Below, one piece after another: positions 9,471-19,312 of a stretch of DNA of 64,000 bases. The notes below the pieces were generated by a model that worked only from the letters and a program-made list of their open reading frames with translations, was not told the origin of the DNA and searched no databases. Each line of letters starts with the position of its first letter. Within the stretch, counting starts at the first letter, position 1. The position numbers and the translations under genes are program-made. Source of the stretch: Flavobacterium piscisymbiosum (lineage in GTDB: Bacteria > Bacteroidota > Bacteroidia > Flavobacteriales > Flavobacteriaceae); contig NZ_JAJJMM010000001.1 in the NCBI RefSeq assembly GCF_020905295.1, positions 6,200,001 through 6,264,000 on the forward strand. Direction: 5' to 3'.

Positions 9471-9615
9471 ATTGTAGCAACTGATTAAAAAAAAATACAA
9501 TGCTGAGATAAAATGCAGTAACCTAAAAATACTCCTTTTGAGAACTTTGACAAAGTTGGTAACATCGTTATTTTTAAAATTTCCATCTTTCAAAAAAATC
9601 CTAATAATCCTTTAT

Positions 9616-9631
9616 CCCGATAGCTATCGGG
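9616..9631. repeat. Perfect 16-bp palindrome
   Basis: CCCGATAGCTATCGGG is fully self-complementary, in the otherwise gene-free 9217-9766 gap upstream of the MscS-type channel gene. It is likely a remnant of a dispersed repeat rather than a terminator, because no gene runs into it and no T-run follows. Confidence 0.5.
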
Positions 9632-9766
9632 AGTGACAAAAAAATTAAACACAACACAATTAAACTCCAACCCGCAAATCCTCTTTTAACCAAATTTTAT
9701 CATACTTTCCATCATAAATACCCTAAAAAAAATTACATTTGACCCTTAAATTCATTGCCTTACATT

Positions 9767-12157
9767 ATGATTCAGAAAAGAAATTTTATTGGTTTACTGA
9801 CCTTAATAGCCGTCTTTTTTTACGCGCCGTTAACCTATTCTCAAACCAAGGCCGTTACAACTGAAACCGCACCGGCTAAAGCTGATACTACTCCGCCTAA
9901 AACCCCAACCAAATCTAAACTTTTTGAGGAAAGTGCTACCGACAGCGATTATTTGATGGCGATCGAAAAAGCGGGTGAGGTTTTAGAATCTGCTCATAAT
10001 GACACTGAGTTTGACGGTAACAGTCATCATTTATTTGGCGAAATTAAAAGAACGCAAGGCAAACTCGACCTTATTCTGGCGAGTTTAAAAGGTGCTAATC
10101 CTAATGTGCGCAACCAGCAAATGTATCGTATTGTCCTGAAAGAAATCGAACAGGAACTGGACGAACAAAACACAGCAATTAATTCCCGAAATCTGGCGCT
10201 TGAAAAAATCAAAGGCAGGGTAATCGAGTTGCGCAAGGACAAAACCCTGATGGGGCTTTTGACAGACACCGTTAAACGCAAACAATTTAAAAAAGAATTT
10301 GCCAACCTAAAAAGCAGGTACCTGAGTACGGACAGTTTAATGACCAAAAATCAGGGCATTTTAAATACGAATAAAAGACTAACTGTAGAAAGAAAAATTG
10401 CGGTTTCGAATGCTTTAATTACGGTAGAGAGCAAACTGGAACAATCCGGAATAAGCATGCTCAAAAAAGAATATCCTGTTTTATGGAGTACCAGCGATTC
10501 TACAGCTAAAAAAATTGTCGGAAAAAATATCAAGGCTAAAATAATCATCGAAGAGAATGTGGCTTCGTACTATTTGAGTTATAAAGCTGGCGCCTTAATC
10601 TTTTTGGTTTTGCTAATGGGATTATTGGGCTGGTACATTTTACGCAATTTAAAATACCTTAAAAATAACGGCCATGATGAACATTTATCAGAGTTTAATT
10701 TTAAATATTTAAATCGCGGTATTATCGTTCCTGTTGCTGTAGTGGGTCTTAACATTGCGGTGGTGAGTAATTTATATGCTCCGGCGATGTTTATAGAGCT
10801 CATTCAGCTTGGTCTTTTGGGACTTATCACAATTCTTTTCAAAGACAATTGGTCAAAAGTGGCGATGCGCAATTGGCTGCTTCTTTTAGTTTTATTTTTT
10901 GTATTGTGTTTCCTTGACTTATTTATTGCCGTTGGTTTTATACAACGCTGCGCTTTTATTATCATCAATATTTTGGGTGTTCGTTATGGATTTGTTCAGA
11001 TAAAAACCCTGAAAGATCAGCTTTACTACAAAGGATTTTTTAAATGGGCGACGATCATTTTTATTGGTCTGAATGTTCTGGCGATCCTTAATAATCTCTT
11101 CGGAAGAGTTTCGCTGGCCAATATGTTAAGCATAACTGCTTTTATATCGCTTACGCAAATTGTTGCATTAAGCGTTCTTTTGAAAATAATTTTAGAAATT
11201 ATCCTTTTACAAATTTATACTACCCGTGTAAAACGCGGTATCGAAAAGATTTTTGATTACGAAAGCTTGTCTGAAACACTCAAAAAACCTTTCATCATCG
11301 TAATCACTTATATGTGGGTTGTGGTAATCGCAGCCAATTTAAACATTTGGGAATCGCTGCGTACGGGTTTAAATTCATTATTAAATCATCCTAATACCAT
11401 CGGGAGTATCACTTTTACGTTAGGAAACATCGTGTTGTTTTTTATCATTATCTGGATGGCCCATTTACTACAGAATTATGTGGCATATTTCTTTGGTGAA
11501 GTTGATGATGAAAACGAAGAAAACATCAATAAAAAACAACATTCTAAATTACTGATCACAAGATTGTTGGTATTAATTTGTGGTTACCTTTTGGCCGTTG
11601 CCGCATCCGGAATGCCATTGGATAAACTAAGTATTTTATTAGGAGCTTTGGGAGTTGGTGTGGGACTTGGACTTCAGAGTGTGGTAAACAATTTCGTTTC
11701 GGGTATTATTTTGATTTTTGATAAACCGATACAAATTGGAGACGTAATCAATATTGCTTCTGAATCTGGTCGTGTAAAATCGATGGGATTGCGTACCACC
11801 AAAATCAACTCGGCAAACGGTGCTGAAATCATTATACCAAATGGTAATTTATTATCGCAAAACATTACCAACTGGACGTACACTGATAATTATAAACTGG
11901 TAGAAATCGCTGCAGAAATTAGCGGAGATGTTATGCCGGAAGATATTAATGCCTTAATATTAGAATCTCTTGAAAGCATGGATTTAGTCAATAATACTAA
12001 ACCTCCGCAGATTTATTACACTGCTATTGCCGATGGAAAATTCAAACTGCAAATAAAATTCTGGTGCAGTATTTACCGTACCGAAGAAACCATTAGCAGT
12101 GCACGTCAGGTTCTTTTTAGTAATTTTAAAGCTAAAGGTTTGACCTTATCAACATAA
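9767..12157 (+). CDS. MscS-family mechanosensitive channel, long form
   Basis: About 796 residues from the ATG at 9767. A signal peptide (MIQKRNFIGLLTLIAVFFY...) is followed by a periplasmic Lys/Glu-rich helical region (about 30-265), then about 11 membrane segments and the MscS core. The pore helix is glycine/alanine-rich (LLGALGVGVGLGLQSVVNNF), followed by SGIILIFDKPIQIGDVI and the beta domain (IIIPNGNLLSQNITNWT). It resembles the large MscK/YbiO-type proteins that release solutes on hypo-osmotic shock. A -7-like TACATTTG lies at 9734-9741. A terminator follows. Confidence 0.88.
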   Translation: MIQKRNFIGLLTLIAVFFYAPLTYSQTKAVTTETAPAKADTTPPKTPTKSKLFEESATDSDYLMAIEKAGEVLESAHNDTEFDGNSHHLFGEIKRTQGKLDLILASLKGANPNVRNQQMYRIVLKEIEQELDEQNTAINSRNLALEKIKGRVIELRKDKTLMGLLTDTVKRKQFKKEFANLKSRYLSTDSLMTKNQGILNTNKRLTVERKIAVSNALITVESKLEQSGISMLKKEYPVLWSTSDSTAKKIVGKNIKAKIIIEENVASYYLSYKAGALIFLVLLMGLLGWYILRNLKYLKNNGHDEHLSEFNFKYLNRGIIVPVAVVGLNIAVVSNLYAPAMFIELIQLGLLGLITILFKDNWSKVAMRNWLLLLVLFFVLCFLDLFIAVGFIQRCAFIIINILGVRYGFVQIKTLKDQLYYKGFFKWATIIFIGLNVLAILNNLFGRVSLANMLSITAFISLTQIVALSVLLKIILEIILLQIYTTRVKRGIEKIFDYESLSETLKKPFIIVITYMWVVVIAANLNIWESLRTGLNSLLNHPNTIGSITFTLGNIVLFFIIIWMAHLLQNYVAYFFGEVDDENEENINKKQHSKLLITRLLVLICGYLLAVAASGMPLDKLSILLGALGVGVGLGLQSVVNNFVSGIILIFDKPIQIGDVINIASESGRVKSMGLRTTKINSANGAEIIIPNGNLLSQNITNWTYTDNYKLVEIAAEISGDVMPEDINALILESLESMDLVNNTKPPQIYYTAIADGKFKLQIKFWCSIYRTEETISSARQVLFSNFKAKGLTLST

Positions 12158-12180
12158 AAAATAATTTAGATTATATCTTA

Positions 12181-12216
12181 AAATCCGTCAAATCAATTTT
12201 TGGCGGATTTTTTTTG
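12181..12216 (+). terminator. Intrinsic terminator after the MscS-type gene
   Basis: AAATCCG pairs with CGGATTT, followed by eight T. Confidence 0.75.
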
Positions 12217-12561
12217 AAATTAATTTCATTAATAAAAGGACATTAACAATTGTTGCATTTAACAAAAGCTTTTTTTATTTTTAAAATTCATTAAAAAAAA
12301 GAATACTTTAAAAATCGTAAACTGCTAATTTTAAAAACAATAACTCCAAATTACAGATTATTGAATTAGAATTGAAAGCGTTAAATTTATCGGTATATTA
12401 CTGATTAATAGTAATAAAATTAGTTCTATCTTAGCAGAATTAAATCGATTTTGAATTAATTGTGATCTCTAATTAAGAGAAAGACAGCTCAAAAGCGATA
12501 TAATTATGAAATTTAAAGGTGAATTTAATTTTTAAAAAGTAAAAAATTTATAATACTCAAA
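12217..12561. other. AT-rich intergenic region, nothing recognised
   Basis: About 345 bp of very AT-rich sequence between the terminator and the response regulator at 12562. It must hold that operon's promoter, but I found no TAnnTTTG match, no repeat and no small gene. Confidence 0.5.
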
Positions 12562-13011
12562 ATGATTAAACAGAATTACAATTTATTGCTGGCGGATGAT
12601 GATGAAGATGATTGCGATTTTTTTAAAGAAGCACTGGATGAATTAACGCTTCCTGTATCTCTCGTAACTGTTAATGATGGCGTGCAGCTTATGGATTTTT
12701 TAGCAGATCATAGTGGAGACAATTTACCGGACCTGCTTTTTCTGGATCTTAATATGCCCCGCAAAAATGGCTCTGAATGTCTGAAAGAAATAAAAGAAAG
12801 CGAAGTTCTCAAAAACCTTCCTGTTATTATTTTTTCTACTTCGCTCGACAATGAGATTGTCGACGTGATGTATGCAAAAGGAGCAACTTATTACATTCGT
12901 AAACCGGGGGAATTTTCTCAATTAAAAAAAGTCATCGAAAATGCTCTGAATGCAGTATCCGAAAATAATTTTAAGCAACCTCTAAGAGAGCAATTTATCC
13001 TCCAACCCTAA
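12562..13011 (+). CDS. Stand-alone CheY-like response regulator
   Basis: 149 residues, a single receiver domain of the Rcp1-like type. Acidic pocket ADDDEDD (11-17), phosphoacceptor D62 in FLDLNMPRKNG, the Ser/Thr of IIFSTS and Lys of YIRKPGEF are all present. There is no output domain. It ends 12 bp before the multi-PAS kinase at 13024, the usual pairing for these regulators, so it likely receives phosphate from that kinase. Confidence 0.92.
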   Translation: MIKQNYNLLLADDDEDDCDFFKEALDELTLPVSLVTVNDGVQLMDFLADHSGDNLPDLLFLDLNMPRKNGSECLKEIKESEVLKNLPVIIFSTSLDNEIVDVMYAKGATYYIRKPGEFSQLKKVIENALNAVSENNFKQPLREQFILQP

Positions 13012-13023
13012 TTCGTTTCCAGA

Positions 13024-16000
13024 ATGAGCATTACAGATCATAATCATTATTTTCTATCCGATGGTGGCGAAATGGGTAAATTGATCCGTGCTAAAGATTG
13101 GAGTAAAACATCTTTGGGTGATCCTGACAACTGGCCTCAAAGTCTCAAAACCATTGTTGCCCTAATGCTCAACAACCCGTTTGGAATGTTAGTAGTTTGG
13201 GGTGACGATTATACGCAAATATACAACGATACTTACAGTCAGATTCTGGGCTCTAAACATCCCAAAGCCTTAGGAATTAGTTCTCAAACTACATTTTCAG
13301 AAGTTTGGGATATCCTTGCTCCTATGTTTCATGATGTCATGAAAGGAAGTTCGGTTAGTTTTCCGGATTTTAAATTGACATTGGACAGAAATGGATATGA
13401 TGAAGATTGTTATTTCGATTTCTCGTACAGCCCCATTAAAAAAGAAGATGGTGTAATAGGCGGTCTTTTGGTCACCGTTATCGAAAGTACCGAAAAAGTA
13501 CGCGCAACAGCAGCACTAAAAGAAAGTAATCTAAGATTTAGAAATAACATCATGCAGGCTCCTGTGGCGATGTGCGTTATGAGAGGACCAGATCATGTTG
13601 TAGAAATTGCAAACGACCAAATGATTCAGTTATGGGGGGTCGAAGCTAACGAAATTCTTAATAAACCTGTTTTTGATGCTTTACCCGAAACAAGAAATCA
13701 ATATCTTGAAGATGTACTCAATAATGTATACAAAACGGGTATAAAGTTTGTTGCCAACGAGCAACTTGTCAAACTGCCCCGTAACGGCAAAATAGAAGAT
13801 ACACATTTGAATTTTGTTTACGAAGCACTGAGAGAAGCCGATGGCAGTATTTCAGGAGTAGTTGGCATTGCAATAGAAGTAACTTCGCAAGTGCTTTCGC
13901 GGTCGAAAGTGGTCGAAAGTGAGCAAAAAGTAAGAGAGTTGGTCGAAAATGCACCTTTCCCGATTGCCTTGTATGCAGGAAAGGAAATGATCGTTGAACT
14001 GGCCAATGATTCTATTATAAAAATATGGGGAAAAGGTAATGATGTTATCGGAAAATCATTCAAAGATGTCGTTCCGGAGCTCGATAACCAATTGGTTTTT
14101 GAGCAAATTACTGAAGTCTTAAACAGCGGAAAATCTTTTCATACCCAAAATACCCCTCTTGATCTTACTGTCGATGGAAAATTACATACCTATTATTTCA
14201 ATTACAGCCTGACGCCAATATATGATGTAAACGGTAATGTTTATGGTGTAATGAATACAGGAGTCGATTTGACTGATCTGAATTTAGCCAAGAAAAAAAT
14301 AGAGGAAAACGAACAGAATTTGCGCAGTATGGTTTCGCAATCGCCTATTGGTATTTGCGTACTGGATGCAGGAACTTTAATAACAGAAATTGTAAACGAC
14401 AGTTTTATTGAAGTTGCAGGAAAAAAATACGAGGAAATTGCAGGAAAACATTATTGGGATGCTTTTGCCGAGGTAAGATCTGCTTACGAAATTCCGCTAC
14501 AAAAAGTAATTGAAGAAGGTAATCCGTTTTATGCCAATGAGGTCGAAATGAATCTCATCAGACACGGCAAAGAAGAAAAAATATATGTCACTTTTGTTTA
14601 TGCTCCGCTAAAAAATATAGGAGGAAAAGTAACAAAAATTGCCATTTGGGTGCTGGACAATACACCACAAGTAAATGCCCGACAAAAAATTGAAGAAGCT
14701 GATAAACGTTTCAGAAATACGGTAAAACAAGCGCCTGTTGGAATTACTATTTTACGTGGACCTAATCATGTAGCAGAAATGGCCAATGAAGCTTATTTAA
14801 AATTGGTAGGAAAAGAAGAAAGCAGCTTTGTTGGCAAACCTTTGTTTGATTCTTTGCCGGAAGTAAAAGGAACTGTTGGCGATCTTTTAGATTCTGTTTA
14901 TTCAACCGGAATTCCTTATCACGGAAATGAATTACCTGTACCAATTAACCGATCTGGAAATCCCGAAATTTTCTATTTTGATTTTCTTTACCATCCTTTA
15001 AAAGAAGAAAATGGAGAAATTTCAGGCATCATCGTGACCGCAACAGAAGTTACTGAAAAAGTTGAATCCAGAAAGAAAACAGAACTCAACGAAGAAAGAC
15101 TTAACATTATAGTCGAAGCCAGTGAATTGGGAACCTGGGAATTATATGTAAAAACAAAAGACCTCCAGTACTCAAACCGATATCTGGAAATTGTTACGGG
15201 CCATAAAAATCTCGAATATTTAACTCATGCCCAACTTCTTAGCCATGTGCATCCTGATGACTTACACATACGTGAAAAAGCATTCAAAGAAGCTATTGCT
15301 ATAGGCAACATTCATTATGAAGCCAGAGTAATATGGGATGATCAATCGATTCATTGGGTTGAAGCCAAAGGAAAAGTATTTTATGATTCAGAAAACAATC
15401 CTGAAAGATTGTTAGGAACGATAAGAGATATTACCGACGAAAAAAATCACCAGCAGGAACTTGAAGCAAGCGAAAAAAGATTCCGAAAACTGGTCATGGA
15501 ATCTCCTGTTCCTAAAGCGATCTTAAAAGGCAAAGACATGGTGATAGAAATGGTCAATGGCGCCTTATTGAAAAACATCTGGAAAAAAAATGAAAGCGAT
15601 ATTCAGGGTAAAAATATATTAGAGGTTTTCCCGGAACTCAAAAAACAAAAATATGCCAGACTTTTAAATGAAGTCTACAGTACCGGAAACGTACATTCAG
15701 AATCTGAATCTTTATTTTATATCATGATCAATAGTATCGAGCATAAAATGTATATTGATTTTGAATTTGCACCTCAACGTGAGTTAGACGATACTATTTC
15801 AGGAATAAAAATCACCATGATTGATGTTACCGAAAAAGTAGAAGCAAGAAAAAAAATAGAAGAAAGCGAAAAAAGATTCCGTTCCCTGACCGAAAGTATT
15901 CCTCAGCTTATTTGGGAAACAGACGATAAAGGCAATGCATTGTTTACCTCAGGCAAATGGTTCGAATATACTGGAGTAGTTCCTAACGGCGAAGCAGCTT

Positions 16001-17004
16001 GGAAAGCCATGATTCATCCTGACGATTTTGATGAAAACTCCAGAATATGGAACAAAAGCCTGACAACCGGGACAATATACAAAGCCGATGTGAGGGTTTT
16101 AAGAAAAGACGGAACCTATAGATGGCATTCTGTTATTGGTGAACCCGTTTTGAATAAAGACAATAAAATCATTAAATGGGTAGGTGCTTTTACCGATATC
16201 CAGACAGAAAAAGCTTTTACCCAGGAATTAGAAAAGCAGGTTACCGCACGTACCAAAGAACTGGAGCAAAAAAATGTCGAGCTGGAGCAAATGAACAAAG
16301 AGCTTCAGTCGTTTGCTTATATTTCGAGTCACGATTTACAGGAACCTTTGCGAAAAATTCAAACTTTTGCAACGCAGATTATCGAGAAAGAATCTGATAA
16401 TTTATCCGATTCCGGAAAAGATAAATTTCAGCGTATGCAAAATGCAGCACAGCGAATGCAAACGCTTATCAATGATCTGCTCTCTTACTCGAGAACCAAT
16501 ATTCAGGAAAGAAAATTCGAAAAAGTGAATCTTTCTAAAATTATCGATGAGGTAAAAGAAGACCTGAAGGAAGAGCTGGAGCAAAAAAGAGCCATAATAG
16601 AAATTGAGAATACCTGCGAAGCAAGTATTATTCCGTTTCAGTTCAGACAATTATTGTATAATCTGGCCAGTAATTCCATAAAATTTGCCAATCCGGATAT
16701 TCCTACTGTAATAAAAATAAACTGTGAATTTACCAAAGGCGAAAATTTAGATCATGAGTCTTTAATTAAAGAAGTAAATTATTGCCACATTAGTTTATCT
16801 GATAACGGTATTGGTTTTGAACCTCAGTACAGCAAAAAGATTTTCGAAGTTTTTCAGCGTTTACACGGAAAACTCGAATACACCGGAACAGGAATTGGAC
16901 TTGCAATCGTAAAAAAAATTGTAGAAAACCATAACGGAATTATCACCGCCAAAGGCGAAAAAAATAAAGGAGCTACTTTTGATATTTATATCCCTGTAAT
17001 TTAA
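13024..17004 (+). CDS. Soluble multi-PAS sensor histidine kinase
   Basis: 1326 residues with no membrane segment. About eight PAS-type modules in a row fill residues 1-1080; several start with a similar phrase (RFRNNIMQAPVAM, RFRNTVKQAPVGI, RFRKLVMESPVPK), which points to internal duplication. Modules near 690-820 and 955-1080 are of the PAS_3 kind (HPDD..., with DITDEK or DIQTEK ends). A coiled-coil linker leads to the HisKA domain (SSHDLQEPLRK, H1103) and a HATPase domain (N-box NLASNSIKFA, DNGIGF, GTGIGLAI). It likely integrates cytosolic signals and phosphorylates the upstream receiver protein. Confidence 0.92.
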   Translation: MSITDHNHYFLSDGGEMGKLIRAKDWSKTSLGDPDNWPQSLKTIVALMLNNPFGMLVVWGDDYTQIYNDTYSQILGSKHPKALGISSQTTFSEVWDILAPMFHDVMKGSSVSFPDFKLTLDRNGYDEDCYFDFSYSPIKKEDGVIGGLLVTVIESTEKVRATAALKESNLRFRNNIMQAPVAMCVMRGPDHVVEIANDQMIQLWGVEANEILNKPVFDALPETRNQYLEDVLNNVYKTGIKFVANEQLVKLPRNGKIEDTHLNFVYEALREADGSISGVVGIAIEVTSQVLSRSKVVESEQKVRELVENAPFPIALYAGKEMIVELANDSIIKIWGKGNDVIGKSFKDVVPELDNQLVFEQITEVLNSGKSFHTQNTPLDLTVDGKLHTYYFNYSLTPIYDVNGNVYGVMNTGVDLTDLNLAKKKIEENEQNLRSMVSQSPIGICVLDAGTLITEIVNDSFIEVAGKKYEEIAGKHYWDAFAEVRSAYEIPLQKVIEEGNPFYANEVEMNLIRHGKEEKIYVTFVYAPLKNIGGKVTKIAIWVLDNTPQVNARQKIEEADKRFRNTVKQAPVGITILRGPNHVAEMANEAYLKLVGKEESSFVGKPLFDSLPEVKGTVGDLLDSVYSTGIPYHGNELPVPINRSGNPEIFYFDFLYHPLKEENGEISGIIVTATEVTEKVESRKKTELNEERLNIIVEASELGTWELYVKTKDLQYSNRYLEIVTGHKNLEYLTHAQLLSHVHPDDLHIREKAFKEAIAIGNIHYEARVIWDDQSIHWVEAKGKVFYDSENNPERLLGTIRDITDEKNHQQELEASEKRFRKLVMESPVPKAILKGKDMVIEMVNGALLKNIWKKNESDIQGKNILEVFPELKKQKYARLLNEVYSTGNVHSESESLFYIMINSIEHKMYIDFEFAPQRELDDTISGIKITMIDVTEKVEARKKIEESEKRFRSLTESIPQLIWETDDKGNALFTSGKWFEYTGVVPNGEAAWKAMIHPDDFDENSRIWNKSLTTGTIYKADVRVLRKDGTYRWHSVIGEPVLNKDNKIIKWVGAFTDIQTEKAFTQELEKQVTARTKELEQKNVELEQMNKELQSFAYISSHDLQEPLRKIQTFATQIIEKESDNLSDSGKDKFQRMQNAAQRMQTLINDLLSYSRTNIQERKFEKVNLSKIIDEVKEDLKEELEQKRAIIEIENTCEASIIPFQFRQLLYNLASNSIKFANPDIPTVIKINCEFTKGENLDHESLIKEVNYCHISLSDNGIGFEPQYSKKIFEVFQRLHGKLEYTGTGIGLAIVKKIVENHNGIITAKGEKNKGATFDIYIPVI

Positions 17005-17030
17005 GTTTAAGCTTAAATCTAAAACAATAA

Positions 17031-17076
17031 AAAACGGAAACAACTTTTAGAAAATCGTTTCCGTTTTCGTTTTTTA
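17031..17076. terminator. Bidirectional terminator
   Basis: AAAACGGAAAC pairs with GTTTCCGTTTT between the convergent kinase gene and the lipoprotein at 17114; T-runs on both strands. Confidence 0.75.
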
Positions 17077-17113
17077 ATCCTCCCAAGGAATTAAAAAAAT
17101 TTACTTTGATAGA

Positions 17114-17530
17114 TTATCTTGTATAAACAGTAATAATACCAGTTGCTTTATCTTTCAATTTCAGCTCTTTGTTTGTAAGGTTCATGATATCGCTAGTTGA
17201 GCTTAAAGCACCAACAGTAAGCGTTAAATCATTATGAGATCTTACATAAGTTCCTGTAGTTTCTACTAAGGCACAATCAGAACCATTGTAATCACCAATA
17301 ACAGCTGCATTGCTTAATCTTAGATCTAAATAATCTTTTTTGCATCCCGCTTGATTTTGCGGAGCATCAATTAAGACCTCTTTACCGTCAATAATTGTTC
17401 CTGTTTGGCTTAGGTTGTAAACACCCTGAATTGGAACGATTGTTTCCCCGTCATTGTCATCGCTGCTACAAGATGCTGCAAATAAACCCATGCTCAATAA
17501 TAATCCGAATAATATTCTTTTAGTTTTCAT
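17114..17530 (-). CDS. Lipocalin-like lipoprotein
   Basis: 138 residues. A lipoprotein signal peptide (GLLLSMGLFAASC, Cys at about 21) and an S-S-D-D-N-D acidic spacer are followed by a small beta-rich domain. The patterns VYNLSQTGTIIDGK, CKKDYLDL, GTYVRSHNDLTL and LTNKELKL are typical of Bacteroidota lipocalin-like lipoproteins (lipocalin_4/DUF5004 kind). Two Cys in the mature part (near CKKD and DCAL) may form a disulfide. Likely periplasmic or surface-exposed; ligand unknown. Confidence 0.7.
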   Translation of the reverse strand: MKTKRILFGLLLSMGLFAASCSSDDNDGETIVPIQGVYNLSQTGTIIDGKEVLIDAPQNQAGCKKDYLDLRLSNAAVIGDYNGSDCALVETTGTYVRSHNDLTLTVGALSSTSDIMNLTNKELKLKDKATGIITVYTR

Positions 17531-17663
17531 GTTTGATTTCTTTAAAATTATTTTATGCTAAATTAGTTTTAAAGTCCTCCAACAATGTTCTATAATTTTC
17601 GGTTTGATTTACATAATTCCATTTAAGTTTAAAGAATTTATTTACACAATTAAATTAAAGATA

Positions 17664-18746
17664 TTATTTACATGGCTTATTACTTACGTATTTACCTATC
17701 ATATGATTGGTTATAGGCTTTAAATATAAACTCTTTCTTTCTGGATGATATCCTATTTGATTAAAGCATTCTAATGAATCTCGGGATCTGGCATAAAAAA
17801 CAACCGCTTTCTCATTTTTAAAGAAGGCCGTTGTATCGCATACTTTCATCCTTTTCATATTAATCTGATTTGGATCTAACAGTTCAATGTTGTTATCTGC
17901 CGCTTTCAAATCGCAATCTACAATTTCATAGTTATTACCAGTCCATTGCATACAGCCTTTCGCAGGAAATGCAAAAAAGATAACTGGGAACCCTATAAAT
18001 AAAACTAAAGCAACACCTATTATTGTATTCTTAATTCTTTGCTTCAATTTACTTGGAGGATTCTCTTTACCAGAACTTTCTTCTTCATTTTCATCTTTCT
18101 CTTCTACTTCGCTTTCCTCTTCTACTTCGCTTTCTTTTACATTTTCACTTTCCTCTCCTGCGTCACTTTCTTTTACATTCTCACTTTCCTCTTCTTCTTC
18201 ACTTTCCTTTACCTCTACATGTTCCTTTTCTTGTATTATCCCCTTGTCTATTCCTTTTTCTCTTTCCTTCTCATCAAGAAAAACTTCCAGATCTCCTGAA
18301 CCATCATTTTGTAACTTTTGTTGATTTACTAAAATTACTCCATCATCACCTTTAATTTCATCAGGATACAAATTGTGAATTCTAAATTTATTAAAAGGCC
18401 TTGGTTCAAAGTCAACCAGAATTGCTGCTAACTCTATTGTGCTCCTTTTTGCTGGCTTTTTCCCTTCTTTATAAAAAGTGCCAACTTTTCTAAATTTATC
18501 CGTGTATGTAGTTGAAGTATTTTCTTCTTTTGGATCAAATTCAAACTTAAAAAAATCCAAATATACTTTCAAATCATCATATTTAGGATTAGATCTAAAA
18601 ATCTTCCAGCATAAATCCCTTAAACTTGCTTGGCCTGGAACAGCTAAAAAATCATAATACTCTGCTCCTTCTTTTTCTTTTCGATATTTTGCTCTAATAG
18701 CTTCTTTATACTCATTTTCAACATTTTCTCGGGTAGTTTTTTCCAT
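17664..18746 (-). CDS. Membrane-anchored protein with acidic repeat linker, unknown function
   Basis: 360 residues, not recognised. The N-terminal domain (about 1-140) is charged and cytosolic-looking (YYDFLAVPGQASLRDLCWKIF). It is followed by a low-complexity acidic stretch (about 165-225) of near-repeats such as ESENVKES, one membrane helix (about 238-258, IIGVALVLFIGFPVIFFAF) and a 100-residue C-terminal domain with six Cys (GCMQW, VDCDL, KVCDTT, LECFNQ, KPCK). The acidic stretch would let the N-terminal domain sit away from the membrane. It is divergent from the lipoprotein/TPR-kinase module and shares its 350-bp upstream region, so it may be co-regulated. Confidence 0.75.
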   Translation of the reverse strand: MEKTTRENVENEYKEAIRAKYRKEKEGAEYYDFLAVPGQASLRDLCWKIFRSNPKYDDLKVYLDFFKFEFDPKEENTSTTYTDKFRKVGTFYKEGKKPAKRSTIELAAILVDFEPRPFNKFRIHNLYPDEIKGDDGVILVNQQKLQNDGSGDLEVFLDEKEREKGIDKGIIQEKEHVEVKESEEEEESENVKESDAGEESENVKESEVEEESEVEEKDENEEESSGKENPPSKLKQRIKNTIIGVALVLFIGFPVIFFAFPAKGCMQWTGNNYEIVDCDLKAADNNIELLDPNQINMKRMKVCDTTAFFKNEKAVVFYARSRDSLECFNQIGYHPERKSLYLKPITNHMIGKYVSNKPCK

Positions 18747-18942
18747 AAGCTCTCAGGATTTTCAGGATTTTTAAGTTTTTTTCCAGGATTTTTTAAGTTT
18801 TTCGGGAGATCTCAGGAAAGTTAGTATATCCCGGAATTCCTTATCAATTCAGGCTCAAAGCCGTTGTTACTTTGCGGTATCAAAATTAGTTCTTGTTCCA
18901 TATCGCGATTAGAACAAATGTACAAACTAGTTTAAATAAAAA

Positions 18943-19062
18943 GTGTGGAAAACCGTAAAACGGAGTTTATCTGGGAAGTATAAATAAAATTTTACTGTCT
19001 ACACACTTCACTTCCCAACACAAAATGATGTTGCATTAAAAGTTCCGGAAAAGTTCCGAACA
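18943..19062 (+). promoter_or_regulatory. Conserved leader/promoter of the first lipoprotein-TPR kinase module
   Basis: A block conserved with 30155-30273. It contains TGTGGAAAACCGTA (18944-18957), one mismatch from the reverse complement of the mcrBC site, then TATAAATA 21 bp further on. Inverted repeats are GGGAAGT (18973-18979) with ACTTCCC (19010-19016), and GTTCCGGAA with TTCCGAAC (19041-19060). In the second copy the outer G-C pair is A-T, so pairing is kept. It could be a promoter with operator or a structured 5' leader. The rest of 18747-19097 holds GGAATTCC-like motifs and no gene. Confidence 0.55.
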
Positions 19063-19097
19063 GCAATACTCATGCTTAATCCTTAAATATAAAAAAA

Positions 19098-19268
19098 ATG
19101 AAAAAGCTAATATTATTGGGAGCGTGCGCTCTACTGACAACTATGATTTCTTGTACTGCTGATGATTTCGAAGATACTAAAGCAAATATTAAACCCGAAA
19201 TACCAGCATACGCTGATGGCCCTGGGGATATGCCAATAAAAGTTCCACCACCACCGCCACAAGATTAA
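19098..19268 (+). CDS. Small secreted lipoprotein with YADGPGD/poly-Pro tail (56 aa)
   Basis: 56 residues from ATG 19098. The signal peptide (MKKLILLGACALLTTMISC) ends at a Cys lipobox, leaving a mature peptide of about 38 residues that ends AYADGPGD, then PIKVPPPPPQD. A paralogue at 30314 has the same plan and the same YADGPGD plus Pro-rich tail, and each stands directly before a paralogous TPR sensor kinase. Conservation of the tail rather than the middle suggests the tail is the functional part. It could be a ligand or accessory subunit of the kinase's periplasmic TPR domain; that is inference. No known family recognised. Confidence 0.75.
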   Translation: MKKLILLGACALLTTMISCTADDFEDTKANIKPEIPAYADGPGDMPIKVPPPPPQD

Positions 19269-19312
19269 TCATAAATTAAAAATACTAAATTTCTAAATTA
19301 ATTAGTAAATTT

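Noticed and set aside
9616..9631. CCCGATAGCTATCGGG as a terminator
   Set aside because: No T-run and no gene reads into it; more likely a repeat remnant.
18053..18355. Plus-strand frames opposite the acidic-repeat protein
   Set aside because: They are antisense reads of the Glu/Ser-rich codons, giving Phe/Leu-rich nonsense.
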